DNA of 64,000 bases from SAR202-VII-2 sp965263165. Its GTDB lineage: Bacteria > Chloroflexota > Dehalococcoidia > Lucifugimonadales > SAR202-VII-2. The DNA lies in the NCBI GenBank assembly GCA_965263165.1, contig OZ253584.1:1054001-1118000 (forward strand), given 5' to 3'. The notes below the pieces were generated by a model. The model worked only from the letters and a program-made list of their open reading frames with translations, was not told the DNA's origin and did no database searches. The position numbers and the translations under genes were made by a program. This document shows, in pieces, positions 34,945 to 43,367 of this stretch (positions within the stretch are counted from its first letter, which is position 1; each line of letters opens with the position of its first letter).

Positions 34945-35950
34945 CGCGATGGGAGCCTCCCATCTCCACTAGGGCTTGGGCCAGAGCAGTCGCTGATGCT
35001 ACAAACGGCTCACAGTCACCCAGCGAGATTGTGTATCGAACATGCGCGACACCAGAGCGCACCTCGCTCGGGGCGATGCGTGGGAATTCGCCCGTGACCA
35101 AATAGAGGCGGCTCGGCCCTTCCAGCCAGTGGAAGTTCGAGTAGTCGTCCTCCGGCCTCACACCCGCCGCCGACACCAGCGTCTCAAAGAGGCCAGCTGC
35201 ACCCGGGTCAAGCAAGTAGAGATGCTCGCGCACCCGGTCCACCACACCCCTCACCGTCAGTCCATCGGTCGCATCCTCTGGAGCCTCGTCCAACTCAACC
35301 ACGTACAGGAACAGGGAGTCGACACCACTCTCGTCCAACTGGTCCTCGGACGTGATTGCTACCGAGGGCGTGGCGCCTCCACGGCGGGCCTTGACCTCAA
35401 TCGCCACGCGGCCGATTTCGAAGTCTTTGGGGGAGCCAAGAGGACCGCGCCAAGCTGTCACCGCGGCAGAGGCCTCCATGTGAGGCAACATGACACGCTC
35501 CAGCACGAGCAACTCCCCGATCAACCCCTTCTGCTCCTCTGGTGATAACAGGGTGCCACCACCCCCTCTGAGCAGATGGTGCCATCGCCACGTCCTCATC
35601 AGAGCAACCGAGACCGCCTCCGCTTCGGATTCAGCCCGCGCGGCCACGGAGATGATGTCTCGACAGAGCGTGTGGAAGATGTCCTGCTGGCCCGGGTCTC
35701 GCAGCTTGAGGGCAAGAATCCGAGTGTTGGCCTCGTCGGGCGGAGACAGGGTCACTTCAATATCGCGCAGCTTGGGCATAGGCGTGGACGGAGCCGACTC
35801 CGCGGCGTGACCCAGTGTGAGGAAAACCCCACGGTCCGCCCCGCGGGCCCAGAAAAAATTCCACGGCAACTTCGCGTCAACACGGCGGGCGTTGACCGCG
35901 TCGGCGAGGCTCGGAGGTTCGATTTCGCTCCAGGGGTTCTCAGTCGTCAT
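34940..35950 (-). CDS. PD-(D/E)XK-motif protein (DUF4420-like)
   Basis: The 336 residue protein resembles the PD-(D/E)XK family found with Z1 and MORC-type ATPases. The nuclease core is visible as GELLVLERVMLPH (helix with Glu), SPKDFEIGRVAIEVKARRGG (D..ExK, near 176-195) and SVAITSEDQLDE. It may be the cleaving subunit of the system. The ATG at 35950 lies inside the end of the Z1 gene (overlap 35940-35950), and its own stop overlaps the proposed AIPR start. It contains no membrane segments. Confidence 0.82.
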   Translation of the reverse strand: MTTENPWSEIEPPSLADAVNARRVDAKLPWNFFWARGADRGVFLTLGHAAESAPSTPMPKLRDIEVTLSPPDEANTRILALKLRDPGQQDIFHTLCRDIISVAARAESEAEAVSVALMRTWRWHHLLRGGGGTLLSPEEQKGLIGELLVLERVMLPHMEASAAVTAWRGPLGSPKDFEIGRVAIEVKARRGGATPSVAITSEDQLDESGVDSLFLYVVELDEAPEDATDGLTVRGVVDRVREHLYLLDPGAAGLFETLVSAAGVRPEDDYSNFHWLEGPSRLYLVTGEFPRIAPSEVRSGVAHVRYTISLGDCEPFVASATALAQALVEMGGSHRD

Positions 35951-38660
35951 CTCCCCTCATCTCGTCCTCATCGACGTCATCTTTGAAGTTCTCGCGGAGC
36001 CAGGTCGTATTAACCATGTACTGCACTCGTGTCTCCTCCCTCTGAGTGGCCGGGAAACTGATACCCCATGCAACCACCGGCTGAGTGAGCGAGTCGCCAG
36101 GGTCTAAGGTAGTGATGTCGATCAGATGAACCATGAGGAGGGATCTCGTCCTCATTCTTCTGTACGCCAAGTCTGGAAACTCGATGGACCTGCCCTCTGC
36201 CAACCTACCGTCCCTCTCCAAGTCCTTGCGATACTCCTCCTCTGCGATTGACCGCTGCTCATTGGTGAGCCCTGTTCTCTCGATTCCTCTGCTTGAGACC
36301 CTCTGTCGATTGCCTACCAATAGCGTCTTCGCGTCGCTCCTGCTGCCCTCAGTTCTGCGCTGGCGTAGAAACCTTCTCCCCAACGACGTATCCGCCTCGT
36401 TGGTGTCCCTAGACACGCTTGCGAAAAGGACGTCCCACTCTGAGAGCTCGTCATTTCGCCGTTCCTCGATGTATCGCCTCACCGGATCGCCATTGGTCAG
36501 CAGTGCGCCCTCATGGTTTCTGAATTCAGTCAGGAAGTTCAGGACAGGACCCACCGGAACTCTTCGAAGAAGCAGGCCGAATTCTGCATCTTCGGCGTTC
36601 TCGATTGGGAATCCGGCCTGCCCGAGAGTTTGGGCAAGCCTCCGTGCGGCCTCGCGGTTGATGCCCAGGCTCTCGTCATCCCTGCGAAGGGTGTGTGTCT
36701 CAATCAATCTGGACGCCAGGCCGATGCTCACCACCACCGAAGCTCCGGTTCCCATCTTGTTGCGTGCGGTCACGATCAGGGTATCCGGGTGACTCCTCAC
36801 CTTGAGTCCAAACTCCTCAGGGGTTGCGTTGGAGGCCTCCATGCTCCTGAACTCACCCCGCAGTTCCTCAATGGATTCCGCAACGTGCTCGTACCAGCCC
36901 TGTGCCGCCTCGGGCATCCAGATTCGGCAGAGATCCTCATAGTCTGGCCTGTAGCCGAACCAACGCCCCATTTGCATCAGGGTGTCGTACATCATGGAAT
37001 TACGCATGAAATAGCTGACCATCAGTCCCTCCAGCGTCAGCCCACGGGACAGGGAGAATCCGCCAACTGCGATGACGTTGAGCCCGTCTTGTCGATTGCC
37101 ATTGTAGTCCAGTGTGCCTGGAGATTGACTGTTTACTTCGACTACCCTGATAGGGGAAGCAGCCGCATGCAATCTCCCCTGCACCACGGACCAGTTGAAC
37201 TCGGTGTCGCTAAACTCACGCACCCAAGTCGCATGGAGGGCCTTGATCTCAACGTCCAAGAGTGCAGCGTCCGGTGGCAACGCGCCATTCACTCGGATCG
37301 ATCTCTTGATGTTGTCCAACTGAGCATGGATTTCATTTCGAAGCTGGCGTTGGACGTTCATGAAGCGCGACGCGTTGACCAGCATTGAGCAATGCTGCCG
37401 TTCGTGCCCTCTGGCGAGACGGATGGCTCGGGCAAGGATGAAGGCTCTGGTGGCCTCAATCAGGGATTGGGGGATGGATGAGACCACAATCTCCTTTGGG
37501 TGCTTGATGGGAAGGCGGTCTTCGTTGTCATCGATATGCCGGATGTAGCGGTCACTGTCTTCAAGAAAGACGGCAGCGGCGCCGAAGTAGTTCGAGGGAG
37601 GGTCCAAGCTAACGATAAAGCTGCGGGGGAACAGGTCCTCACCCCGCATCTGGTCGTCTGTGTCTGGGTCGATGAAGATGTTAGCGAAGGGAGTGGCCGT
37701 GTAGCCGACATAGCAACTTCGGTCAAAAATGCGGAGCAGGTCCCGGATCTGACCGTTGATTCTCGACACCTCGCCGGCTCCGTGCCGGATGTTGATGGAG
37801 GCATTGTCCGCCTCATCGTCGATCAGCAACATCGGCTCATCTATGCTCTGGGCGCCTCCCCGGGAGCTGTGCTCCGTAAGCCACTCGATCAGGTTCTTCA
37901 GCGTGCTGCTGTTCTTCTTGATGACGAACACGGCGGGTTCGTTGAGATTCTGGAGGGGGATTCCGACACCCGTCGCCGTCATCTTGTTGAAGTCTCGGAG
38001 CGTGTTGGTGAAGGTGACAGGGCGTCTCGTCACATCGAATTGGCCAACACCCACAAACATGTCGGCCTGTTTGCTCAACAACCGCGCGCTGTCCCTGCCC
38101 ACGAAACCCTCATCGATTCGCCGTTGCGTCTGGCTTCGGAGGTTGTTGTGGACGCCGGCGATGATCACGATCAGCTTGTATCCAGCGTCCGCAGCCTTGC
38201 ATATGAGACCGGTATAGTTGGAGGTCTTGCCCGATTGCACATGCCCGACGACCATCCCTCGCCGGTCCCATGGCCCATCCTTCAAGGGGTCCTGCATCAG
38301 TCCCAAGACGCGGTCGGTGACCTCATCCAAGGTGGTGACCACTGAACTGGGAAATCTCTCTTGGGTCAGGTGCTGCCTGTAGCGATTCCAGTAGTACGGT
38401 TCTATCTGCGCTCTGGCGGCGTCCAGCCAAGGTAGGTGACCGCGCTCGATCAGAATAGAGCCGAGGTGCTGGGTGATGCTCACTCGCTCCTCGAATCGCT
38501 TAGCGAGCCTCTCCGCGTCCTCCTCTGTGACAACACCATCAAACATCGGCAACTGGCGGAGGTTATCGATCAGTTCACGGATACTCTCCGCAGTCGATCC
38601 CCGCTGATTAGCTAGAGACGCAGCCACCATGCTTTCAAGGTTTGATAGGGGGTCATTCAT
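35940..38660 (-). CDS. Z1-domain P-loop ATPase/endonuclease-associated protein
   Basis: The 906 residue protein carries the Z1 domain (PF10593), a superfamily II-like ATPase module of restriction-type clusters. Walker A is GHVQSGKTSN (residues 139-148), motif Ia-like IVIIAGVHNNLRSQTQRR follows, a Walker B variant is LLIDDEADNAS near 277, and YTATPFANIFIDP corresponds to helicase motif III. The C-terminal half (SRGLTLEGLMVSYFMR, MGRWFGYRPDYEDLCR) forms the second RecA-like lobe. It probably acts as the DNA-dependent motor of the complex. The ATG at 38660 overlaps the GHKL gene by eight bases, and its end overlaps the PD-(D/E)XK gene. Confidence 0.88.
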   Translation of the reverse strand: MNDPLSNLESMVAASLANQRGSTAESIRELIDNLRQLPMFDGVVTEEDAERLAKRFEERVSITQHLGSILIERGHLPWLDAARAQIEPYYWNRYRQHLTQERFPSSVVTTLDEVTDRVLGLMQDPLKDGPWDRRGMVVGHVQSGKTSNYTGLICKAADAGYKLIVIIAGVHNNLRSQTQRRIDEGFVGRDSARLLSKQADMFVGVGQFDVTRRPVTFTNTLRDFNKMTATGVGIPLQNLNEPAVFVIKKNSSTLKNLIEWLTEHSSRGGAQSIDEPMLLIDDEADNASINIRHGAGEVSRINGQIRDLLRIFDRSCYVGYTATPFANIFIDPDTDDQMRGEDLFPRSFIVSLDPPSNYFGAAAVFLEDSDRYIRHIDDNEDRLPIKHPKEIVVSSIPQSLIEATRAFILARAIRLARGHERQHCSMLVNASRFMNVQRQLRNEIHAQLDNIKRSIRVNGALPPDAALLDVEIKALHATWVREFSDTEFNWSVVQGRLHAAASPIRVVEVNSQSPGTLDYNGNRQDGLNVIAVGGFSLSRGLTLEGLMVSYFMRNSMMYDTLMQMGRWFGYRPDYEDLCRIWMPEAAQGWYEHVAESIEELRGEFRSMEASNATPEEFGLKVRSHPDTLIVTARNKMGTGASVVVSIGLASRLIETHTLRRDDESLGINREAARRLAQTLGQAGFPIENAEDAEFGLLLRRVPVGPVLNFLTEFRNHEGALLTNGDPVRRYIEERRNDELSEWDVLFASVSRDTNEADTSLGRRFLRQRRTEGSRSDAKTLLVGNRQRVSSRGIERTGLTNEQRSIAEEEYRKDLERDGRLAEGRSIEFPDLAYRRMRTRSLLMVHLIDITTLDPGDSLTQPVVAWGISFPATQREETRVQYMVNTTWLRENFKDDVDEDEMRGDDD

Positions 38661-40131
38661 CCTCTTGCTCCTCGCCGTTCCCTACGCCGAGAATCTGACA
38701 TGTTCGCTTCCAGTTTGAGCGAAACGGCTCCGCGACTCGCATGATGGTGAACACGTCGTCTCTTGTCCCCGCCATCTTGAGGAGATGATCGAACGTTGTG
38801 AGCGCCGCATAGCGTAGTGCCTCCTCCGACGTGGCGCTGCCGACCACCAAACCCGTGTCCCCACCGAGGTCAGCGAAGAGTGCGTCCATGGGCAGGGAGG
38901 CCCCGGCAACCTCGATGATTCTGAGAAGGTCGCCACGCGCCTCGGCGGGCAGTCGTGAGAGGAGATCGACAACCATCGGATGCGCATCGTTGATTCGGTA
39001 GAAGATTTGGTTCTTGTTCTGAACCCTGCTCCAGACGGGAATTCGGTTCTCTTCAATGAGCCTCCGTCCCCGTGTCGTGTACACACGCTTGGAGATTGCC
39101 CCCAGCGGCTCGATGATGCGACGCAGGCGTTCTCGAGCCGCTGGGGGCAACTGCGCCGATGCCTTCCGAACGTCGATTTTCCAAGCCGCGTCGAGCGAAT
39201 TCGGAATGTCTATACGGACACGCGCGAGTTTCGTGAGTTCCGTTTGCCGCGTCAGCCCGAACCAGGTGCCATGAATGATCAACCGCCTCTCCCTGTACAC
39301 GTAGAAACCCTGATTTCTGAGGTAGCCCTCAGGACCCGCATGGCGTTCCCACTCGGCGGGGGAGACCTTTCCATGGTGCGGAAGAGTGAACGGCTGCACG
39401 AGCACATCCTCATGCGCGACTCGTATCCGTTCCTGAGGACCAGCGATTGTCGCCGGATGGCTGGAGTGGAACGGATCGAAGGGCTTCAGGGGGCGGTTGT
39501 TCACACGAATATGAACCCTCCGGTGTCCCGGCTCTCCGGAGAGGAAGCGGTGAAAGACCAACTCAAGGTAGGAGCAGGCCTCATCCAGGCGACGCACGAA
39601 GTCGGTCGTTTTCCTATCTGTGTCCTCCTCCGCTCCGATGCCTAACTTCTCCCAGACGACAAGTGTTCCCCTGTCTCCGAGAAGGTCTGCCCATGGAATT
39701 GATGTGGGATCGTCGGGTATCTGCACCAGCCAACTGTCTGAACCGGCAATGTAGTCTAGATCCCATCGGGCGCTCGCCGTCGTGCCGCTGGTGCGTGTCA
39801 CAACGGTGAGCGCCCGGCATTGAGAGAACGAGGCCGTCTTCAGGCCAAGGCCAAATCGACCGAGGTCGGATCGTGCCCTCTCCTCGAGGGGGTTGCGGCT
39901 TCCCAGTCGCATTGCCTCAAGAAGTTCCTCCTCGGTCATCCCCTCACCATCGTCCAGGATGCCAACCTTCAGTTCGGGCCCTTCTGTGCTTGCAAACACG
40001 TGGACCGTCTCGGCCCGTGCTGCTATGCAGTTGTCGACGAGATCGGCGAGAGCAGTGCTCAGCGAATATCCGATGTCCCGCATGCTCTCTATGAGCGAGG
40101 ATGGCTTCGGGGCAATCTCAACAATGCGCAT
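38653..40131 (-). CDS. GHKL (MORC/MutL-like) ATPase
   Basis: The 492 residue protein is a GHKL-type ATPase. The N-box is ALADLVDNCI (27-36), the G1 box is DDGEGM (60-65), and the G2 region is GRFGLGLKTASFSQC (91-105). A transducer-like S5 domain follows, then a ~200 residue C-terminal region of unknown fold. Bacterial MORC-like ATPases of this kind occur in restriction clusters with Z1, AIPR and cytosine methylases (Iyer, Abhiman and Aravind described this association). ATP-driven clamping on DNA is the expected role. The ATG at 40131 directly abuts the methylase stop, and the stop lies inside the Z1 gene. Confidence 0.88.
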   Translation of the reverse strand: MRIVEIAPKPSSLIESMRDIGYSLSTALADLVDNCIAARAETVHVFASTEGPELKVGILDDGEGMTEEELLEAMRLGSRNPLEERARSDLGRFGLGLKTASFSQCRALTVVTRTSGTTASARWDLDYIAGSDSWLVQIPDDPTSIPWADLLGDRGTLVVWEKLGIGAEEDTDRKTTDFVRRLDEACSYLELVFHRFLSGEPGHRRVHIRVNNRPLKPFDPFHSSHPATIAGPQERIRVAHEDVLVQPFTLPHHGKVSPAEWERHAGPEGYLRNQGFYVYRERRLIIHGTWFGLTRQTELTKLARVRIDIPNSLDAAWKIDVRKASAQLPPAARERLRRIIEPLGAISKRVYTTRGRRLIEENRIPVWSRVQNKNQIFYRINDAHPMVVDLLSRLPAEARGDLLRIIEVAGASLPMDALFADLGGDTGLVVGSATSEEALRYAALTTFDHLLKMAGTRDDVFTIMRVAEPFRSNWKRTCQILGVGNGEEQEDE

Positions 40132-42171
40132 TCATCGCACTCCGGGATTGAGAGTGCCATTCGCGGTGCTCCGTCCGGTTGCACAGTGACTGCGCACAGG
40201 GCATTCCGTGCACTTAGGTGCGCGGGCGGTGCAGATCAACGCACCCAGATCCAGCAGAGCCTGGTTCCATTGGACATCCGCTCCCTTGGGTCCAGCCATT
40301 TCACGCAAAGAAAGCCTAAGCTGCCAGTTCGGTTGCTTGGGGCCTCCCAGCACCCTGCGGGCTATTCTCATCGTGTTTGTATCCATCAGTACGCTGGAAC
40401 GGTCGAACGCGAAACAGAGTACGGCGGAAGCTATGTAATCTCCAACTCCTGGGATGGCGGTCAGTTCCTGCCAGTTGTCGGGGACCTGTCCGGCCAGCCG
40501 GTCTCTAACGAATTCCGCCGCAGAAACGAGATTCACAGAGCGCCAGCGGAGCCCAAGAGAGGTCAGTGCCGTTGCCAGCATCTCCGAGTTATCCAAGAAA
40601 GAATCCGGTGTTTCGCCAAGGTTGAGCAGTTCGCTCGCGACCCGGGCCACTTGCTCAGCATTCGTGCGATGGAGGCACATCTCCAATAGCAAAATCTGCC
40701 AGGGGTTCAGGTCAGAACGCCTCCATGGGAACTCGCGTCTGTTCTGTTCGAACCACCCAGCGATTGCATCTCTGAAGGATGACCCACACGTAGGATCGCG
40801 TTCAACGGTTCCATCACCAGTCTTCTCGTCATCGAGAGCACTGCGCACCGACGAAGCGATTGTCAAGGCAAGACGCGGCGGAACCGCATTGCCTATCTGT
40901 TGATATCTACTGGACGGGTGACCGGCAAACCGAAATCTATCGGGGAATGTCTGAATTCTGGCCGCCTCCCTTATGGAGAGGGTACGGTCCTCCCTTGGGT
41001 GGATGTACCAGTAGCCGTCCTTGGCGATATGGGCGGTGATGGTCCGGGACAGATTGTCGAAGGATAATCTCAGGTATTTGTCATTGAAGATGTCAGACCG
41101 GTATCTTCTCAGGTGTTCCGGTACATCAAGGTAGGTATCACCGGGTTTCAGCAGTCCGTAGATTTCCGCGTCGTCCGGCCGGACCGACCTAGTCACATGG
41201 TCGCGAATCAGCAGAGTTTCAGTGCCTCTCAACCCCCTTCGGAGCAATCTTGCAAGCATTGAGGTCGGCGGCCCCTCATAGAACTGGAACTCGTCTCGGG
41301 CATCTGCTTGGACCACCGGGAGGTCCCCGATTGCCTGCCCAACCGTGGGTCGCCTTCCTCTCGGTTGGGGCCACTCGAAAGTCCCATCTCCGGCAATCCC
41401 AATAACGAAGAGTCGCGACCGATGCTGTGGAACACGGTATCTCCAGGCTTCCAGCACCTTTACGTGCACTCTGTATCCCCGATTCCTAAGTTCATCCATC
41501 AAGGCGATCAGTAATGCTCCACCTTGGGCTTGGGCGAAGTTCGGAACGTTCTCGAAGAGCATTGCTCGCGGGTTCAACCGGTCAACGATGGAGAAGAAAC
41601 TCCGCCAGAGGTCGGCTCTTTCATCATGAGCGGAGCGGCTTCCTCTTCTCACCAAATCACCGATCTTGGAGGTGCCAGCTATCGAGAAGGGCTGGCACGG
41701 GGGGCCGCCCGCAAGAAGGTCAACACTTTCGATGCCCCAATCGTCCAGTTGGCGAAGGAACTCAGCAGGGCTGGAGAGATCCCCCGTCCAGGTCAGACCC
41801 TGAATGTTCGCCGCATGTGTCTCGGTCGACGCAGCATCAGAGTCTGCAGCGGCGATCACTGAGAACCCCCCCTCCTCAAGTCCCAAGCTCAATCCTCCCG
41901 CCCCACAGAAGAGGTCGATTGCCCACGGGCGCGGTTGGCTTTCCAGCCACGCTCGAACGCCACTCTTGTCGTTCGGGTCGGGCGAACTGCCGTGAGGATT
42001 GAGGCTGATACGGGGTCCACGACGAACCGGCACCCGGTACCGCGAACTGCGTTTGGCGGCGTCCACGGAACCATTCACGGCCGTACCGATATAGCGTGAA
42101 ATATTGAGGTTATCGCCGTTGACAGGACTCTCGGCCTCGGCCACTGACTTCCTGCGGGCGTAATGCGGCAT
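40132..42171 (-). CDS. C5-cytosine methyltransferase fused to HhH-GPD DNA glycosylase
   Basis: The 679 residue protein has a full C5-methyltransferase (motif I AIDLFCGAGGLSLGLEEGGF at 84-103, catalytic GGPPCQPFS with C159, ENVPNF at 207, YQQIGNAVPPRLA near its end). A MutY/EndoIII-type glycosylase occupies roughly 470-679. The latter has the helix-hairpin-helix ELTAIPGVGDYIA (569-581), the catalytic Asp in LMDTNTMRI (D597) and a [4Fe-4S] loop C647-x6-C654-x2-C657-x5-C663. The usual EndoIII Lys position is Tyr, suggesting a monofunctional enzyme like the thymine-mismatch group. It could repair G:T pairs made when its own 5-methylcytosine deaminates (inference). No good ribosome binding site is seen; vapC lies 46 bp upstream on the same strand. 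Confidence 0.9.
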   Translation of the reverse strand: MPHYARRKSVAEAESPVNGDNLNISRYIGTAVNGSVDAAKRSSRYRVPVRRGPRISLNPHGSSPDPNDKSGVRAWLESQPRPWAIDLFCGAGGLSLGLEEGGFSVIAAADSDAASTETHAANIQGLTWTGDLSSPAEFLRQLDDWGIESVDLLAGGPPCQPFSIAGTSKIGDLVRRGSRSAHDERADLWRSFFSIVDRLNPRAMLFENVPNFAQAQGGALLIALMDELRNRGYRVHVKVLEAWRYRVPQHRSRLFVIGIAGDGTFEWPQPRGRRPTVGQAIGDLPVVQADARDEFQFYEGPPTSMLARLLRRGLRGTETLLIRDHVTRSVRPDDAEIYGLLKPGDTYLDVPEHLRRYRSDIFNDKYLRLSFDNLSRTITAHIAKDGYWYIHPREDRTLSIREAARIQTFPDRFRFAGHPSSRYQQIGNAVPPRLALTIASSVRSALDDEKTGDGTVERDPTCGSSFRDAIAGWFEQNRREFPWRRSDLNPWQILLLEMCLHRTNAEQVARVASELLNLGETPDSFLDNSEMLATALTSLGLRWRSVNLVSAAEFVRDRLAGQVPDNWQELTAIPGVGDYIASAVLCFAFDRSSVLMDTNTMRIARRVLGGPKQPNWQLRLSLREMAGPKGADVQWNQALLDLGALICTARAPKCTECPVRSHCATGRSTANGTLNPGVR

Positions 42172-42217
42172 TGGGCTTCGGCGAACCAGCCGGTGACCTT
42201 ATTCGGCGCGTCGCCCT

Positions 42218-42649
42218 TCACCGCTCGCCTATCCAGCGCACATTATCAACACCAATCCCTGCCGCTCGATAGAACCTCTGGTCGGCTGTCCACAGTTCAC
42301 AACCGAGGCTCTCCGCCAACGCCAAGTAGTGGGCATCGTAGACCGCGCCCTGCTTGAGCTGGTTAGCAAGTTCCAGTGCCCGGCGATGCAGATTCGGCGT
42401 TCCATGCAATGCAACTCCCAAGGACATCAGATCCTGCATGAGGTCCGCCGCAACCTCCACCGTCAAATCACCCCGCACCACCCTCCGGTGGAGTACATTG
42501 GCCACTTCGAATGGCATCAGGGAGGGTGCCGCCAGTTGTGTACCCTCGTCATCCCAAAGCCGGGTCAGCGCGGTGGCCTTGTCGGAGTTCTCCTCTTCGA
42601 CCAGCCACTTGAAGGCCACGCTTGCATCCACGACGACGAACTCGCTCAT
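42218..42649 (-). CDS. vapC: PIN-domain toxin (VapC family)
   Basis: PIN-domain toxins are Mg2+-dependent RNases that cleave tRNA or rRNA. The 143 residue protein begins MSEFVVVDASVAFKWLVEEE, carrying the first acidic residue, continues with PFEVANVLHRRV (Glu), and has QGAVYDAHYLALAE and LWTADQRFYR with the remaining Asp residues, so the active-site quartet is complete. I chose the ATG at 42649 because it overlaps the antitoxin stop as ATGA; an ATG at 42655 is also in frame. The methylase starts 46 bp downstream, so the pair may be co-transcribed with the defence operon and stabilise it. Confidence 0.88.
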   Translation of the reverse strand: MSEFVVVDASVAFKWLVEEENSDKATALTRLWDDEGTQLAAPSLMPFEVANVLHRRVVRGDLTVEVAADLMQDLMSLGVALHGTPNLHRRALELANQLKQGAVYDAHYLALAESLGCELWTADQRFYRAAGIGVDNVRWIGER

Positions 42650-42948
42650 GCCCACTTCTCGATTTCAGCATCTCTGATCTCACGAGCCTCGCGGATCAAG
42701 TCAGCCGAGTCTCCGGGCAACGGCCTACCGCCGAAGAGTTCCTCCCGACGCACCACGACGCGCTCAAAGGACTGGCGGTCAAAGCGCTGACTAGACAGGC
42801 CATCAGCTTCGTCCTTTGCCATCTCCCGGTCAATGGCGGTTTGGCAGTACCCGCGCATGCTCACGCCTTTGAGCGCGGCGATGACCTTCAGGCGACGTTG
42901 AAAGGCGGGGTCCAAGTCCAGCGTCAGTCTCTTCTTCTTGGCTTCCAT
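42646..42948 (-). CDS. Ribbon-helix-helix type antitoxin paired with the PIN toxin
   Basis: The 100 residue protein has an N-terminal ribbon-helix-helix DNA-binding region (KKKRLTLDLDPAFQRRLKVI then AALKGVSMRGYCQTAIDREM) and a charged, flexible C-terminal tail with ADLIREAREIRDAEIEKWA expected to wrap the toxin. Such proteins repress their own operon. The ATG follows AGGAAGGGGC. Its stop overlaps the toxin start, the normal antitoxin-first order. It is the first gene of the minus-strand cluster, so the promoter for the whole cluster may lie at 42950-43050. Confidence 0.8.
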   Translation of the reverse strand: MEAKKKRLTLDLDPAFQRRLKVIAALKGVSMRGYCQTAIDREMAKDEADGLSSQRFDRQSFERVVVRREELFGGRPLPGDSADLIREAREIRDAEIEKWA

Positions 42949-43059
42949 GCCTGCCCCTTCCTAAGATGATCTAATTGACACAGAGTAGGGCAAACACAGA
43001 AAACCGTCAATGCACCATCGAGAAAATAAGCAGCAAAAGAGGCTCGCATACATGGACAA

Positions 43060-43262
43060 GCAGGGGCAGTTTAGCGTCCCGCGCCGACTATACTCCTCCT
43101 CCCGTTCCTGCTCAGGGCTGAGCGCCCACTCAAATATGGACAGGGCTTAGGGCTGGGGCTTGCGGCCCCGGCCCTTGGGCTTCACCGGCTCCTCGGCCAT
43201 GAACTCCGCCCACGACGACAGCATCCGTTCAGGCTCCGTGGGCTCCTTGCGATGGCCCTCGG
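43060..43262 (-). pseudogene. Relic C-terminus of an unrecognised basic protein
   Basis: The minus-strand frame reads EGHRKEPTEPERMLSSWAEF, MAEEPVKPKGRGRKPQP, then TAA (43149-43147), then still protein-like FEWALSPEQEREEEYSRRG. The stop in the middle and the missing upstream body suggest a decayed gene end. I do not know the family. The rest of 42949-43367 contains no gene; it must hold the promoters of the antitoxin (minus) and the Replic_Relax-like gene (plus). Confidence 0.35.
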
Positions 43263-43367
43263 CTCTACCACAAAATCACCTCGAATACAAGGGCCTGCAA
43301 GGCCTTACCCTGGACGAATTTCCCATTCAAAATAAGATGTTGGGTTATTGCCAATGGGAGCAGACGA

